Positions 15,245 through 24,009 of a stretch of DNA of 39,259 nt are shown here, one piece after another; within the stretch, counting starts at the first letter, position 1, and the number at the start of each line of letters is the position of its first letter. Source of the DNA: Candidatus Magasanikbacteria bacterium RIFOXYB2_FULL_38_10 (GTDB lineage: Bacteria > Patescibacteriota > Patescibacteriia > Magasanikbacterales > UBA10003); NCBI GenBank assembly GCA_001783145.1, contig MFQT01000004.1, positions 25,206 through 64,464 on the forward strand, in the 5' to 3' direction. Made by a program: the position numbers and the translations under genes. The notes under the pieces were generated by a model that was not told the origin of the DNA, ran no database searches, and saw only the letters and a program-made list of their open reading frames with translations.

Positions 15245-16073
15245 AGAGCCTAATAATTTAGAAAAAGAAGTGATGTCAAAAATTACCAGTGGTAAAATTA
15301 AATTGCGCTCGCGTTATATTTTTTTAGCTGAAAAATTAGGTTTAGATAGCGTTTTGATTTTAACTGTTGTTTTAGCCGTCTTGTTTTTTAATTTGATTCT
15401 TTTTTATCTTAAATCTTCTGATAATTTAAATTATTTAAGTTTTGGCAGTCGCGGACTCTTGGCTTTCTGGGAAACTTTCCCTTATCCCTTGATCATTGTT
15501 TTTATTGTTTTAATTTTGGGTGGGGGTTTCTTTTTGAAGAGGAGCGAATTTTCTTATAAGAAACCTTTTGGTTTTTTAGCTTTGGCTTTAATTGGTTCCA
15601 TCCTTATGGTTGGCGCAATTTTAACCTTTACCGGCCTTAACGAAAAAATTGAAAAGAATGTTTTCGGACCTCGTCCCGGAGTGCCTTTTTCACGTTGGTT
15701 TTTACGCGGCGGATTAGAAGAAAGACATAATAGTTTGGCCGGTTTAGTGGTAGAGATGAATGATGGATATGTGGTGGTGCAGACTCCGCGTAATTTACAA
15801 AAAGTTGATTTTAAAGATGTTTTGAATAAAGTTTCCAATGAAAAATTATATCCAGGTGTTTTAGCTGTTTTTATTGGTGAAAAAAAAGAAGAAGTATTTT
15901 TTGCTCGCGATTGGCGCGTTTTAAATCAGGGAGAAATACCTTTGATAGATCGTAATATTCATCGACGTTTTGGCTCTTTTGAAATGAAGATTCCCGCCGA
16001 CCCTCATTGTTTGGGCAATTGTCTTAATTTAGGCACACCACCGAATTTTTGTTGGCAAAATTGCAATAAATAG
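15234..16073 (+). CDS. Membrane protein, candidate anti-sigma factor
   Basis: A 279 aa protein whose start overlaps the sigma-factor stop by 11 bases. N-terminal cytoplasmic segment (1-37) contains LEKEVMSKITSGKIKLRSRY, followed by three hydrophobic helices (about 39-58, 82-101, 112-131), placing the C-terminal 145 residues outside the cell. That part has beta-strand character (LAGLVVEMNDGYVVVQTP, GVLAVFIGEKKEEVFF) and ends with four cysteines within the last 21 residues. No zinc-binding anti-sigma motif (HxxxCxxC) is present, so the assignment rests on gene overlap and topology: a cytoplasmic stub that could hold the sigma factor and a sensor domain outside. Release by proteolysis or by a redox change at the cysteines is speculation. 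Confidence 0.6.
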   Translation: MENKEPNNLEKEVMSKITSGKIKLRSRYIFLAEKLGLDSVLILTVVLAVLFFNLILFYLKSSDNLNYLSFGSRGLLAFWETFPYPLIIVFIVLILGGGFFLKRSEFSYKKPFGFLALALIGSILMVGAILTFTGLNEKIEKNVFGPRPGVPFSRWFLRGGLEERHNSLAGLVVEMNDGYVVVQTPRNLQKVDFKDVLNKVSNEKLYPGVLAVFIGEKKEEVFFARDWRVLNQGEIPLIDRNIHRRFGSFEMKIPADPHCLGNCLNLGTPPNFCWQNCNK

Positions 16074-16102
16074 TTTTTGTAATAAATTCAGCTTATTTTT
16101 TG

Positions 16103-16140
16103 TATTATATTAAGGCTAGGATTGGAAGATCCTAGCCTTA
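16103..16140 (+). promoter_or_regulatory. -10 box and 30-base palindrome before the exporter operon
   Basis: TATTAT (16103-16108) is followed directly by a perfect inverted repeat with 12-bp arms (16111-16122 and 16129-16140) and a TGGAAG loop. The repeat covers the expected transcription start. There is no T-run after it, so it is a poor terminator and fits a repressor operator or a leader hairpin. The adaptor ATG follows 35 bases later. Confidence 0.55.
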
Positions 16141-16175
16141 ATACTAACTTATTAAAAGCAAGAGCCGAAGAAATT

Positions 16176-17948
16176 ATGAAAAAAATTTTAAAATTATTCA
16201 AAATAGTTAAAAGACACAAATGGATTTCCATTGTTGTTTTTATTGTAGTAGTGGGTGTGGGCTATTTTGTTTATGGCAAATTTTTTGCCGCTCAAGCATT
16301 TGTTAAATATATTACCTCTAAGGTGGAAAAGGGGCCTCTTATAACTTCTATCAGCGGTACCGGACAAATTTCTGCATCTAATCAAATAGATTTAAAAACC
16401 AAGGTTTCGGGAAACATTGTTTATTTAAATGTTTTGACCGGTCAAGAAGTAAAGGCCGGTACTATTTTAGCGCGCCTTGATTCACGCGATGCTTACAAGA
16501 GCGTGCGTGACGCCGAGGCTAGTTTGGAATCCGCTAAACTATCTTTAGAAAAAATTAAACAACCGGCCGATGCCTTAACTATTTTACAAGCAGAGAATTC
16601 TTTAACTGCGGCCCAAGAATCTAAACAACAAGCCGAGTATAATTTAAAAAAGAGTTATGAAGACGGTTTTAACGCCGTTTCCAATGCCTTTTTGGATTTG
16701 CCTTCAGTCATGTCCGGTTTAAAGGATCTTTTGTATGGTTATGATTTTAGTGATAACTATTCCAATATTGATTGGTATACTAATCAAGGAATTTATCTTA
16801 ATTCTCACAACGCGGAAATATACGACAAGGTAATAAGATACCGCGATGATGTTAATATTTCTTACGCTAAAGCCAGGGAAAAATACGACACTAATTTTGA
16901 TTTGTATAAAAGTGTTTCCAGAAATTATGATTCCACTACCATTGAAAATTTAATTTTGGAAACTTATGAAGCTACTAAATCCATAGCCGAAGCCATAAAG
17001 AATTCTAATAATTATTTGGATTTGATTCAGGATTTGATGCAGACGTATTCCATTAAAATTGCCATTCCCGCTTTAATGAATACCCATCAGAGTTTTTTGG
17101 ATTCATATACTTCCAAATCCAACGGTCATTTGACCAATTTGTTGTCTATTACCAACACTATTGATAATTCCAAAAAATCTTTAGTTACTTCCGACAGATC
17201 CATCGCGGAAAAAATACAATCTTTAGCTAACTTAAAGGCAGGGGCTGACGCTCTAGATATAGCTTCCCAAGAATTATCCCTTAGGCAAAAACAAAATACT
17301 TTATTTGATGCTCAAGAAAAATTGTCCGATTATACAGTAGTGGCTCCTTTTGACGGAGTAATTGCCAAGGTTAGTGTTAAAAAGAATGACGAAGTTTCTT
17401 CCGGTGCTTCTGTTATTATTTTTATTACTAAACAGCAAACTTCTTTTATTGCCCTTAATGAAATGGATATTGCCAAAGTCAAGGTTGGTCAGAAAGTCAC
17501 CTCGACCTTTGATGCTGTTGGAGATCTTACCATTACCGGAGAAGTGGCCGAAGTTGATGCTTTGGGTACAGTGAACCAAGGAGTGGTCAGTTATAATGTA
17601 AAGATTGTTTTTGATGTGCAAGATGAGAGGGTTAAGCCCGGTATGAGTACCATCTCTAATATAATTTTAGATTCCAAATCCGATGTTTTAATGGTACCTA
17701 GCGGTGCCGTCAAGAGTCAAAACGGGTCTAATTACGTGGAAGTTTTGGTTAATGACGTGCCACAAAAAAAAGACGTGGAAATTGGTTCTAATAATGATAC
17801 TATGACCGAAATTACCAAAGGATTGGCCGAAGACGAAGAAATAATTACGCAAAAAATAACCGTTACCAGCGGGACAACTAATAGCGGTGTTTCTTCCAGT
17901 GGTAACCAGGGAGGTTCGCCTCAAAATGTTTTTAGAATGATGCGGTAA
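16176..17948 (+). CDS. Periplasmic-adaptor-like subunit of an ABC exporter (MacA/HlyD family)
   Basis: Membrane-fusion/adaptor protein working with the ATPase and permease encoded next. The 590 aa product has an N-terminal transmembrane helix (about 16-34), the first half of a lipoyl/hairpin domain (about 55-104, SASNQIDLKTKVSGNIVYLNV, VKAGTILARLD), a very long helical insert (about 105-380) and the second lipoyl half (about 385-415, VVAPFDGVIAKVSVKKNDEVSSG), then a beta-barrel and a membrane-proximal domain (to about 570) with a Ser/Gly-rich tail. Start: ATG at 16176, directly before the basic residues of the anchor; an upstream TTG at 16122 lies inside a palindrome. MacA-like proteins occur in cells with a single membrane too, where the adaptor gates or tethers the permease. 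The substrate is unknown. Confidence 0.88.
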   Translation: MKKILKLFKIVKRHKWISIVVFIVVVGVGYFVYGKFFAAQAFVKYITSKVEKGPLITSISGTGQISASNQIDLKTKVSGNIVYLNVLTGQEVKAGTILARLDSRDAYKSVRDAEASLESAKLSLEKIKQPADALTILQAENSLTAAQESKQQAEYNLKKSYEDGFNAVSNAFLDLPSVMSGLKDLLYGYDFSDNYSNIDWYTNQGIYLNSHNAEIYDKVIRYRDDVNISYAKAREKYDTNFDLYKSVSRNYDSTTIENLILETYEATKSIAEAIKNSNNYLDLIQDLMQTYSIKIAIPALMNTHQSFLDSYTSKSNGHLTNLLSITNTIDNSKKSLVTSDRSIAEKIQSLANLKAGADALDIASQELSLRQKQNTLFDAQEKLSDYTVVAPFDGVIAKVSVKKNDEVSSGASVIIFITKQQTSFIALNEMDIAKVKVGQKVTSTFDAVGDLTITGEVAEVDALGTVNQGVVSYNVKIVFDVQDERVKPGMSTISNIILDSKSDVLMVPSGAVKSQNGSNYVEVLVNDVPQKKDVEIGSNNDTMTEITKGLAEDEEIITQKITVTSGTTNSGVSSSGNQGGSPQNVFRMMR

Positions 17949-17976
17949 ACCATCTCAAAAATATATTGAATTAATT

Positions 17977-18660
17977 ATGATTAAGTGTCTTAACATCACT
18001 AAAATATATAACAGTTTCGGTAATGAGTTGCCTGTTTTAAAGGATATTAGTTTTGAAATTCAAAAAGGTGAATTTGTGGCTATTGTAGGTCCGTCGGGAT
18101 CGGGAAAATCTACATTAATGCATATTTTGGGCGCTTTAGATAGGCCAACTAGCGGCCAGTATTTTTTGGACGGCCATGATGTCTCTACTTTATCTGATGA
18201 AGATTTAGCTGACATTCGTTCGCAGAAAATAGGTTTTGTCTTTCAGTCTTTTAATTTATTGCCGCGTTCTACGGTTTTGCGTAATGTTATTTTGCCTTTT
18301 ATCTATGACACCAAAATTTCCAAAGAGGATCGTTTGACTAAGGCGGAGAAAGCTTTAATCGCGGTAGGTTTAGATGCGGACCGTTGGAATCATCTTTCCA
18401 ATCAACTGTCTGGCGGACAAATGCAAAGAGTGGCCATTGCCAGAGCTTTGGTTAATGATCCGGATATAATTTTAGCCGATGAACCTACGGGTAATTTGGA
18501 TTCTAAAACAGGACAAGTTGTTTTGGAGACTTTTAAAAAAATTAACCAAGAAGATGGCCATACTATTATTCTTATTACTCATGACAAAACCGTAGCTTCC
18601 CATGCCAGCCGAGTAATTGAAATGAAAGATGGATCTATTGTTTCCGACATTAAACGCTAA
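17977..18660 (+). CDS. ABC transporter ATPase, MacB/LolD type
   Basis: Nucleotide-binding subunit of the exporter. Walker A GPSGSGKS (38-45), Q-loop Gln90 (FVFQSFNLL), signature LSGGQ (144-148), Walker B IILADE (164-169), D-loop and H-loop His202 are all intact. The family-typical features of the MacB/LolD/FtsE branch ([18 protein letters not shown]) are present. 227 aa, 28 bases after the adaptor and five bases before the permease. No Shine-Dalgarno. Confidence 0.95.
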   Translation: MIKCLNITKIYNSFGNELPVLKDISFEIQKGEFVAIVGPSGSGKSTLMHILGALDRPTSGQYFLDGHDVSTLSDEDLADIRSQKIGFVFQSFNLLPRSTVLRNVILPFIYDTKISKEDRLTKAEKALIAVGLDADRWNHLSNQLSGGQMQRVAIARALVNDPDIILADEPTGNLDSKTGQVVLETFKKINQEDGHTIILITHDKTVASHASRVIEMKDGSIVSDIKR

Positions 18661-18665
18661 GATTT

Positions 18666-19889
18666 ATGAAAATACCCGACTTGTTTGAAGAAACTTTTTT
18701 TTCTTTATCTGCTAATAAATCGCGTTCCGCGCTGACTATTTTAGGAATCGTTATTGGTATTGGCTCGGTGATTGCGATGATTTCCATAGGGCAAGGTGCT
18801 ACTAAAAACATTACCAGTCAGATTGAATCTTTAGGTACTAATTTGTTGGTGGTTATGCCCGGTTCTCAAAGACAAGCCGGTAATTTGGTTAGGGGAGGTA
18901 TGGGTTCTTCTCAAAATTTAACCATGGAGGATGCTGCCGCAATTAAATCTATTGGTAATGATGTGGCGGCAGTTGCCCCTATAGTTAATTCGCGTAGACA
19001 AGTTACTAGCAAGGGTAAAAATACCAATACCAGCGTTTATGGGATTGACGGTAATTATTTTGGAATTAAAACAATTGAGATAGAGATGGGCTCAAATTTT
19101 ACCGAGAAACAGATAAAATCTTTATCTAAAACAGCTATCTTAGGACCTACTGCCAATGCCGATTTATTCGGTGAGGGGATCAATTCCGTGGGGCAAAAAA
19201 TTCGCATCAGCAATCAAGAATTTGCGGTGATCGGCATTACTAAAACCAAAGGCGGATCGGGTCTGGGCAGTTCTGATGATTTAATTTATATGCCAATTTC
19301 TACCGCCCAACAATATATTTTAGGTAATCAGTCTGTCAGTGCTATCAACATTCAGGTTTCTTCGGAACAGTTGATGAGTACTGTTCAGCAGGAAGTGCAA
19401 AGTTTGCTTTTGGAAAGACACAGAATTAGCGACCCTAATAACGCGGATTTTAGCATTATGAATCAAGCCGATATGCTTTCTGCCATGTCTTCGGTGGCAG
19501 GAACAATGACATTGCTTCTAGGCGCCATTGCCGGTATTTCTTTAGTTGTGGGTGGTATTGGAATTATGAATATGATGTTAACTACCGTCACCGAGCGCAC
19601 TAGAGAAATTGGTTTACGTAAATCTTTAGGAGCTAAAAATCAGGATATCAGTGCGCAATTTTTATTTGAATCAGTAGCCTTGACTTTTATCGGCGGAGTT
19701 TTTGGTATTCTTATAGGCTGGCTTTCATCAATGCTAATAAGTAAATTAGGCGGATTAATTACCTCTGTCTCTTATTCTTCCGTAGGTTTGTCTTTCGGTA
19801 TTTCGGCTTTAATCGGAATTATTTTTGGTTATTATCCGGCTAGACGCGCTTCCAAATTAGACCCTATAGAAGCCTTGCGTTATCAATAA
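18666..19889 (+). CDS. ABC transporter permease, MacB-like with FtsX domain
   Basis: Mechanotransmitting permease of the MacB superfamily. One N-terminal helix (about 22-42, ALTILGIVIGIGSVIAMISI) leads into a large extracytoplasmic MacB core domain (about 43-275), then three C-terminal helices (about 280-305, 335-357, 370-390) holding the FtsX signature (GGIGIMNMMLTTVTERTREIG) and ending with ARRASKLDPIEALRY, the family's terminal motif. 407 aa is normal for permeases whose ATPase is encoded separately. It lies five bases after the ATPase gene and 17 before the lipoprotein gene. Confidence 0.95.
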   Translation: MKIPDLFEETFFSLSANKSRSALTILGIVIGIGSVIAMISIGQGATKNITSQIESLGTNLLVVMPGSQRQAGNLVRGGMGSSQNLTMEDAAAIKSIGNDVAAVAPIVNSRRQVTSKGKNTNTSVYGIDGNYFGIKTIEIEMGSNFTEKQIKSLSKTAILGPTANADLFGEGINSVGQKIRISNQEFAVIGITKTKGGSGLGSSDDLIYMPISTAQQYILGNQSVSAINIQVSSEQLMSTVQQEVQSLLLERHRISDPNNADFSIMNQADMLSAMSSVAGTMTLLLGAIAGISLVVGGIGIMNMMLTTVTERTREIGLRKSLGAKNQDISAQFLFESVALTFIGGVFGILIGWLSSMLISKLGGLITSVSYSSVGLSFGISALIGIIFGYYPARRASKLDPIEALRYQ

Positions 19890-19906
19890 TTGATTTTAAT
19901 TTTTCT

Positions 19907-20488
19907 ATGCGTAAAATTTTTCTGTTCATCTTATTAGTTGGAGGCGTTTTCACCCTAGCCGGCTGTGCCACTAATAAAGGTAAAAAAAATTTAGATAATT
20001 TTGGAAAATTACAAAAATCAGGTAACTTTTCTACCTCCGCACCTTTTAAAATAGATTTACCTAAAGGTTCGGTTGATAATTTAATTGTGGGGCAGAAAGT
20101 ACTGGTTATGAGTACTGCCGGTCAAGATGGAATTTTAAACGCCAACCGCATTATGGCGGGAGAAGGTGATCCTGGAGTATTTTTTGGTAATGGTAGATAT
20201 TTTGCTTCTAGCAGCACTGGCACAGCCTTTAGTGCCGGACAAAGAGCCAATTCTGATCTTTCGGGAAACATTCCTCGCGGTAGTGTTGGTGGCGGCAATC
20301 GGGCAAATAAAGGACAACGCACAGTAGACAAACAGGGGGCAAGTAATGTCAGGGGAGAAATAATCAAGAAAGATACCACTAGCTTGGTGATTAAAACGGA
20401 CGATGGGGGATCAAAAATAGTTTATTATTCTGATAAGACAGAAATTTTTCTTTTGCCAGACTCTAAGCCGGAAGATGCAAAAAAATAA
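19907..20488 (+). CDS. Small lipoprotein with DUF5666-like segments
   Basis: Residues 1-19 form a type II signal peptide with lipobox LAGC (Cys20), so the mature protein should be lipid-anchored on the outer face of the membrane. The 193 aa product has an N-terminal beta-rich part (DLPKGSVDNLIVGQKVLVMS, DGILNANRIM), a long Gly/Ser/Asn-rich middle (about 75-140) and a C-terminal strand group (VRGEIIKKDTTSLVIKTDDGGSKIVYYSDKTEI) resembling the DUF5666/OB-like repeats often found in small-genome bacteria. It is the last gene of the exporter operon, 17 bases after the permease, so a role as an accessory exporter component or sensor is plausible but unproved. Confidence 0.7.
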   Translation: MRKIFLFILLVGGVFTLAGCATNKGKKNLDNFGKLQKSGNFSTSAPFKIDLPKGSVDNLIVGQKVLVMSTAGQDGILNANRIMAGEGDPGVFFGNGRYFASSSTGTAFSAGQRANSDLSGNIPRGSVGGGNRANKGQRTVDKQGASNVRGEIIKKDTTSLVIKTDDGGSKIVYYSDKTEIFLLPDSKPEDAKK

Positions 20489-20499
20489 TTTTGTTTACT

Positions 20500-20532
20500 A
20501 AAATTCCTCGAGAGATCGGGGAATTTTAAATT
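20500..20532 (+). terminator. Terminator of the exporter operon
   Basis: Eleven-pair stem (20500-20510 with 20517-20527, one T-G) around AGAGAT, followed by a short interrupted T tract (TTTTAAATTTTT). Confidence 0.65.
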
Positions 20533-20562
20533 TTTCCACACATTTCATCTTTAATCTTTTTT

Positions 20563-20571
20563 TGCTAGAAT
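20563..20571 (+). promoter_or_regulatory. recG extended -10 box
   Basis: TGC-TAGAAT ends nine bases before the recG ATG at 20581, so the transcript is leaderless or nearly so. The -35 (TTTCAT region) is weak, as allowed by an extended -10. Confidence 0.55.
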
Positions 20572-20580
20572 ATAAGCTAT

Positions 20581-22647
20581 ATGGTTAGTTTGGATACTCC
20601 TTTAGCTCAATTTCCCACAGTTAAAAAAACAATTTTAAAAAAATTGCATTCTTTGGATTTATTTAAAGCGCGTGATTTGTTGTATTATTTTCCCTTTCGC
20701 TATGATGATTTTAGCAAGATTGTGGAGATAAAAAATTTGGAGCCCGATATATCTTTAACTGTTCACGGCCGTTTACAGCTTCTTTCTAATCGGCGCAGTT
20801 TTGTTCAGCGTAAAATGATGACCGAAGGCATTGTGGCAGATAATACCGGCCAGATAAAAGTGGTGTGGTTTAACCAACCATATTTGATAAAAAATTTAAA
20901 AGTAGGGGACAAGATTTTTTTAGCCGGCAAGGTGGAATTAAGTAAATATGGTTGGCAATTGGTTAATCCAACTTATGAAAAAGAAAGAAAAGACGGAAGT
21001 ACTTTAAATACAGGCCGTTTGGTGCCGGTTTATCCCACTACCAGCGGTTTATCCCAAAAACAAATTAGGTTTTTAATTAAAACGGCTTTGGGGGTGGCCA
21101 ATTTTTTGCCGGATTGGCTACCGGAAAAATTATCAACGCAGTTTAATTTTTTGTCCCTGGCCTTATCCTTGAGTGAGGTACATTTTCCAACCACGAACAC
21201 AAAATTTGTTCAGGCTAAAAATAGATTTCAATTTGAAGAATTATTTTTAATTCAACTTTCTAATGAAATATGGCGCAGGGATTTATTTAAAACCAATGCA
21301 TCTAAAATTAAATTTCAAGAAGAAACCACACGCGCCTTTGTGGATCATTTACCTTTTAAATTAACAACCGATCAGCGTGCCGCCGCTTGGGAAATTTTGC
21401 TGGACTTAGAAAAAAAACGTCCAATGAATAGATTACTTGACGGTGATGTGGGGTCAGGGAAAACCGTGGTGGCCGCTATGGCCGTTTTAAACTGTGTTAT
21501 TAACGGCACTCAAGCGGCCTTGATGGCGCCAACAGAAATTTTGGCCGCCCAGCACTATGAAACCTTAAGTTTTTTATTTAAAGATTTTTCCATCAAGATT
21601 GCCCTGTTAACTTCTCATCAATCTAAATCTATTGAAACAGAAAATAAAAAAGAAATTTTAGAAAAAATTGGGTCTGGCCAAGTAGAATTGGTTATTGGCA
21701 CTCATGCCCTAGTTGAAAAGAAAATAAAATTTAAAAAATTGGGTCTGGCAATTGTTGATGAACAACATCGTTTTGGCGTGGAACAAAGACATAAATTACA
21801 GCAAAAAGGCAAGGGTAGTAAAATGCCGCATTTTTTATCTATGACCGCTACGCCTATTCCGCGCTCCTATGCTTTATCTTTGTATGGTGATTTGGATTTA
21901 TCGTTAATTAAGCATAAACCTTTAGGCAGAAAAATAATAATTACTAAACTAGTGGAAGAACTCAATCGTTCCAAAGCTTATGATTTTATAAGAAATCAAA
22001 TTAAAGCGGGCCGACAAGCTTTTGTGATTTGTCCTTTGATAGAAGAAAAAGAAAAAAGCGATAAAAAAAGCGTTTTAGCCGAATATAAAAAATTAAGCGA
22101 GGAAATTTTTCCGGACTTGCGGATTATTTTTTTGCACGGCAGGATGCCGGCGGCGGACAAGGAAGAAGTGATGAAAAAATTTTTGGCTCGGGATTTTGAT
22201 ATTTTAGTTTCTACTTCTGTAGTGGAGGTGGGCGTGGATGTGCCCAACGCCAGTGTCATGATGATTGAGGGGGCGGACAAATTTGGCTTGGCCCAGTTGC
22301 ATCAATTTAGAGGCCGTGTAGGTAGAAGCGGGTATCAATCATATTGTTTGTTGTTTTCTAATGCTAATGGACCAAAAACCAAACAACGTCTGCAGTATTT
22401 TGTGGAAAACAGCGATGGATTTGTCTTGGCGGAAAAAGATTTGGAAATGCGCGGCCCTGGTGAGGTTTTTGGCACCAGCCAGCATGGTTTTCCGGAATTA
22501 AAAATCGCGGATTTATCTAATTTGGAAATGGTTAAAAAAAGCCGCGAGGTGGCGCGAGAATTTTTAACAGAGGCGGGGGATTTGGCAAAGTATCCTTTAT
22601 TAAAAGAAAAAATGAAGAATTGGGAAAAAACAGTGCATTTGGAATAA
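20581..22647 (+). CDS. recG: ATP-dependent DNA helicase RecG
   Basis: Branch-migration helicase for stalled forks and recombination intermediates. An N-terminal wedge/OB domain (about 55-155, TVHGRL...GQIKVVWFNQPYL) precedes the superfamily 2 motor: Walker A GDVGSGKT (about 286-293), DEQH box with RFG (about 391-397), SMTATPIPRS, and motif VI QFRGRVGRSGYQSYC. The TRG segment (PGEVFGTSQHGFPELKIADL) is intact at the C-terminus. 688 aa is full length. It ends two bases from the convergent radA stop, with no terminator between. Confidence 0.97.
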   Translation: MVSLDTPLAQFPTVKKTILKKLHSLDLFKARDLLYYFPFRYDDFSKIVEIKNLEPDISLTVHGRLQLLSNRRSFVQRKMMTEGIVADNTGQIKVVWFNQPYLIKNLKVGDKIFLAGKVELSKYGWQLVNPTYEKERKDGSTLNTGRLVPVYPTTSGLSQKQIRFLIKTALGVANFLPDWLPEKLSTQFNFLSLALSLSEVHFPTTNTKFVQAKNRFQFEELFLIQLSNEIWRRDLFKTNASKIKFQEETTRAFVDHLPFKLTTDQRAAAWEILLDLEKKRPMNRLLDGDVGSGKTVVAAMAVLNCVINGTQAALMAPTEILAAQHYETLSFLFKDFSIKIALLTSHQSKSIETENKKEILEKIGSGQVELVIGTHALVEKKIKFKKLGLAIVDEQHRFGVEQRHKLQQKGKGSKMPHFLSMTATPIPRSYALSLYGDLDLSLIKHKPLGRKIIITKLVEELNRSKAYDFIRNQIKAGRQAFVICPLIEEKEKSDKKSVLAEYKKLSEEIFPDLRIIFLHGRMPAADKEEVMKKFLARDFDILVSTSVVEVGVDVPNASVMMIEGADKFGLAQLHQFRGRVGRSGYQSYCLLFSNANGPKTKQRLQYFVENSDGFVLAEKDLEMRGPGEVFGTSQHGFPELKIADLSNLEMVKKSREVAREFLTEAGDLAKYPLLKEKMKNWEKTVHLE

Positions 22648-22649
22648 AA

Positions 22650-24002
22650 TTATTTTATAATCTTCTCAATAATCTCCTTAACGTTTTGCAAGGGTGCAAT
22701 TTTTAGTCCGCTCATGGTTGGTAAATCTTTGGTTGGCGGCATTACCACAAATTTAAAACCCATTTTTTTAATCTCCATCAATCTTTTTTCAACTTGTCCG
22801 ACCATTCTTAATTCTCCTCCCAAACCAATTTCTCCAAAGGCCGCCAAATCTTGCGGCAAAGTTTTATTTTTTAAAGCCGAAGCAATGGCCAAAACTACCG
22901 CTAAATCCGCCGCCGGTTCATCGGCTTTTAATCCTCCAACCACATTAATGAAAATATCGTGCGTTTCTAAGGGTAGGCCGGTGCGTTTGGCTAAAACCGC
23001 AATTAAAACTTGCAAACGGTTTAAATCAAAACCCGAGGCGCGGCGTTGCGGATAGCCAAATTGTGTGCGCGTCACTAGTGCTTGAATTTCTATTAAAAGT
23101 GGACGGCTGCCTTCTACCAGGCAGGTGACAGCAGAACCGGCAATGGAAGAATTGCGTCCGGATAAAAAGGCTACGGAAGGATTTTTAACTTCTATAAGTC
23201 CGGTTTGTTTCATTTCAAATACTCCAATTTCATTAGTGGAGCCAAAACGATTTTTAACTGCGCGTAAAATTCTAAATTGATGATGCCTCTCTCCTTCTAA
23301 ATACAAAACCGTATCCACCAAATGTTCCAAAGTTTTGGGCCCGGACAGATTGCCTTCTTTTGTCACATGTCCAATAATGATTATTGGCGTGTGTGTAGCC
23401 TTGGCCGAGGCCATTAGTTTGGCGCAAACCGCTTTTATTTGAGTAGGATTGCCGGCTGGACCGTCAACTTCTATGGAGGAAATTGTTTGAATGGAATCTA
23501 TAATTGCCAGAGATGGTCTGACTTGTTCAATGGTAGCGCAAATGGTTTCCACATTTGTTTCTTCCAAAAATTCCAAATTTTTGGGTTTTAGTTCTAATCT
23601 GTCAAACCGCAGTTTTATTTGTTCAGCCGATTCCTCACCGGAAACGTAAAGAGATTTATTTTTTATTTGTGAAGCAATTTGTAAAACTAAGGTTGATTTA
23701 CCAATACCCGGTTCGCCGCCCAAAAGGGTGAGTGAACCGGGAGCAAAGCCGCCTCCTAAAACCCTATCAAATTCTTCTACTTCCGTTTTAAGACGTGTAG
23801 TTTCTTTACCAATAACAGTATTTAAATTTAAAGTTTTGCCGGCTGGCACGGGTGGTTTTTTATTTTTTACTCGGGAAATTTTTACTGCCGCTTCGGAGTT
23901 TTCTTTAATTGTACCCCAACCACCACACTCCAAACATCGTCCAGTCCATTTAGTGTACTGAGCATCGCATTTGGAACAAGAATAAATAGTTTGGGGTTTC
24001 AT
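22650..24002 (-). CDS. radA: DNA repair protein RadA (Sms)
   Basis: Branch-migration helicase acting with RecA in repair and transformation. The ATG at 24002 is chosen because the protein then begins as the family does: MKPQTIYSCSKC with the zinc finger Cys9, Cys12, Cys23, Cys26. Walker A GGEPGIGKS is at 95-103, Walker B AIIDSIQT near 166-173, the RadA-specific KNRFG at 250-254, and a Lon-protease-like domain fills the C-terminal third (about 275-450, LETHDIFINVVGGLKADEPAADLA). 450 aa is standard. A longer frame would overlap the upstream peptidase gene. It is the last gene of the run beginning with the ClpC-like gene. Confidence 0.96.
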   Translation of the reverse strand: MKPQTIYSCSKCDAQYTKWTGRCLECGGWGTIKENSEAAVKISRVKNKKPPVPAGKTLNLNTVIGKETTRLKTEVEEFDRVLGGGFAPGSLTLLGGEPGIGKSTLVLQIASQIKNKSLYVSGEESAEQIKLRFDRLELKPKNLEFLEETNVETICATIEQVRPSLAIIDSIQTISSIEVDGPAGNPTQIKAVCAKLMASAKATHTPIIIIGHVTKEGNLSGPKTLEHLVDTVLYLEGERHHQFRILRAVKNRFGSTNEIGVFEMKQTGLIEVKNPSVAFLSGRNSSIAGSAVTCLVEGSRPLLIEIQALVTRTQFGYPQRRASGFDLNRLQVLIAVLAKRTGLPLETHDIFINVVGGLKADEPAADLAVVLAIASALKNKTLPQDLAAFGEIGLGGELRMVGQVEKRLMEIKKMGFKFVVMPPTKDLPTMSGLKIAPLQNVKEIIEKIIK

Positions 24003-24009
24003 AATATAG

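Noticed and set aside
16122-16175. TTG start at 16122 for the adaptor
   Set aside because: It lies inside a perfect palindrome at the transcription start and adds residues before the normal basic anchor sequence.
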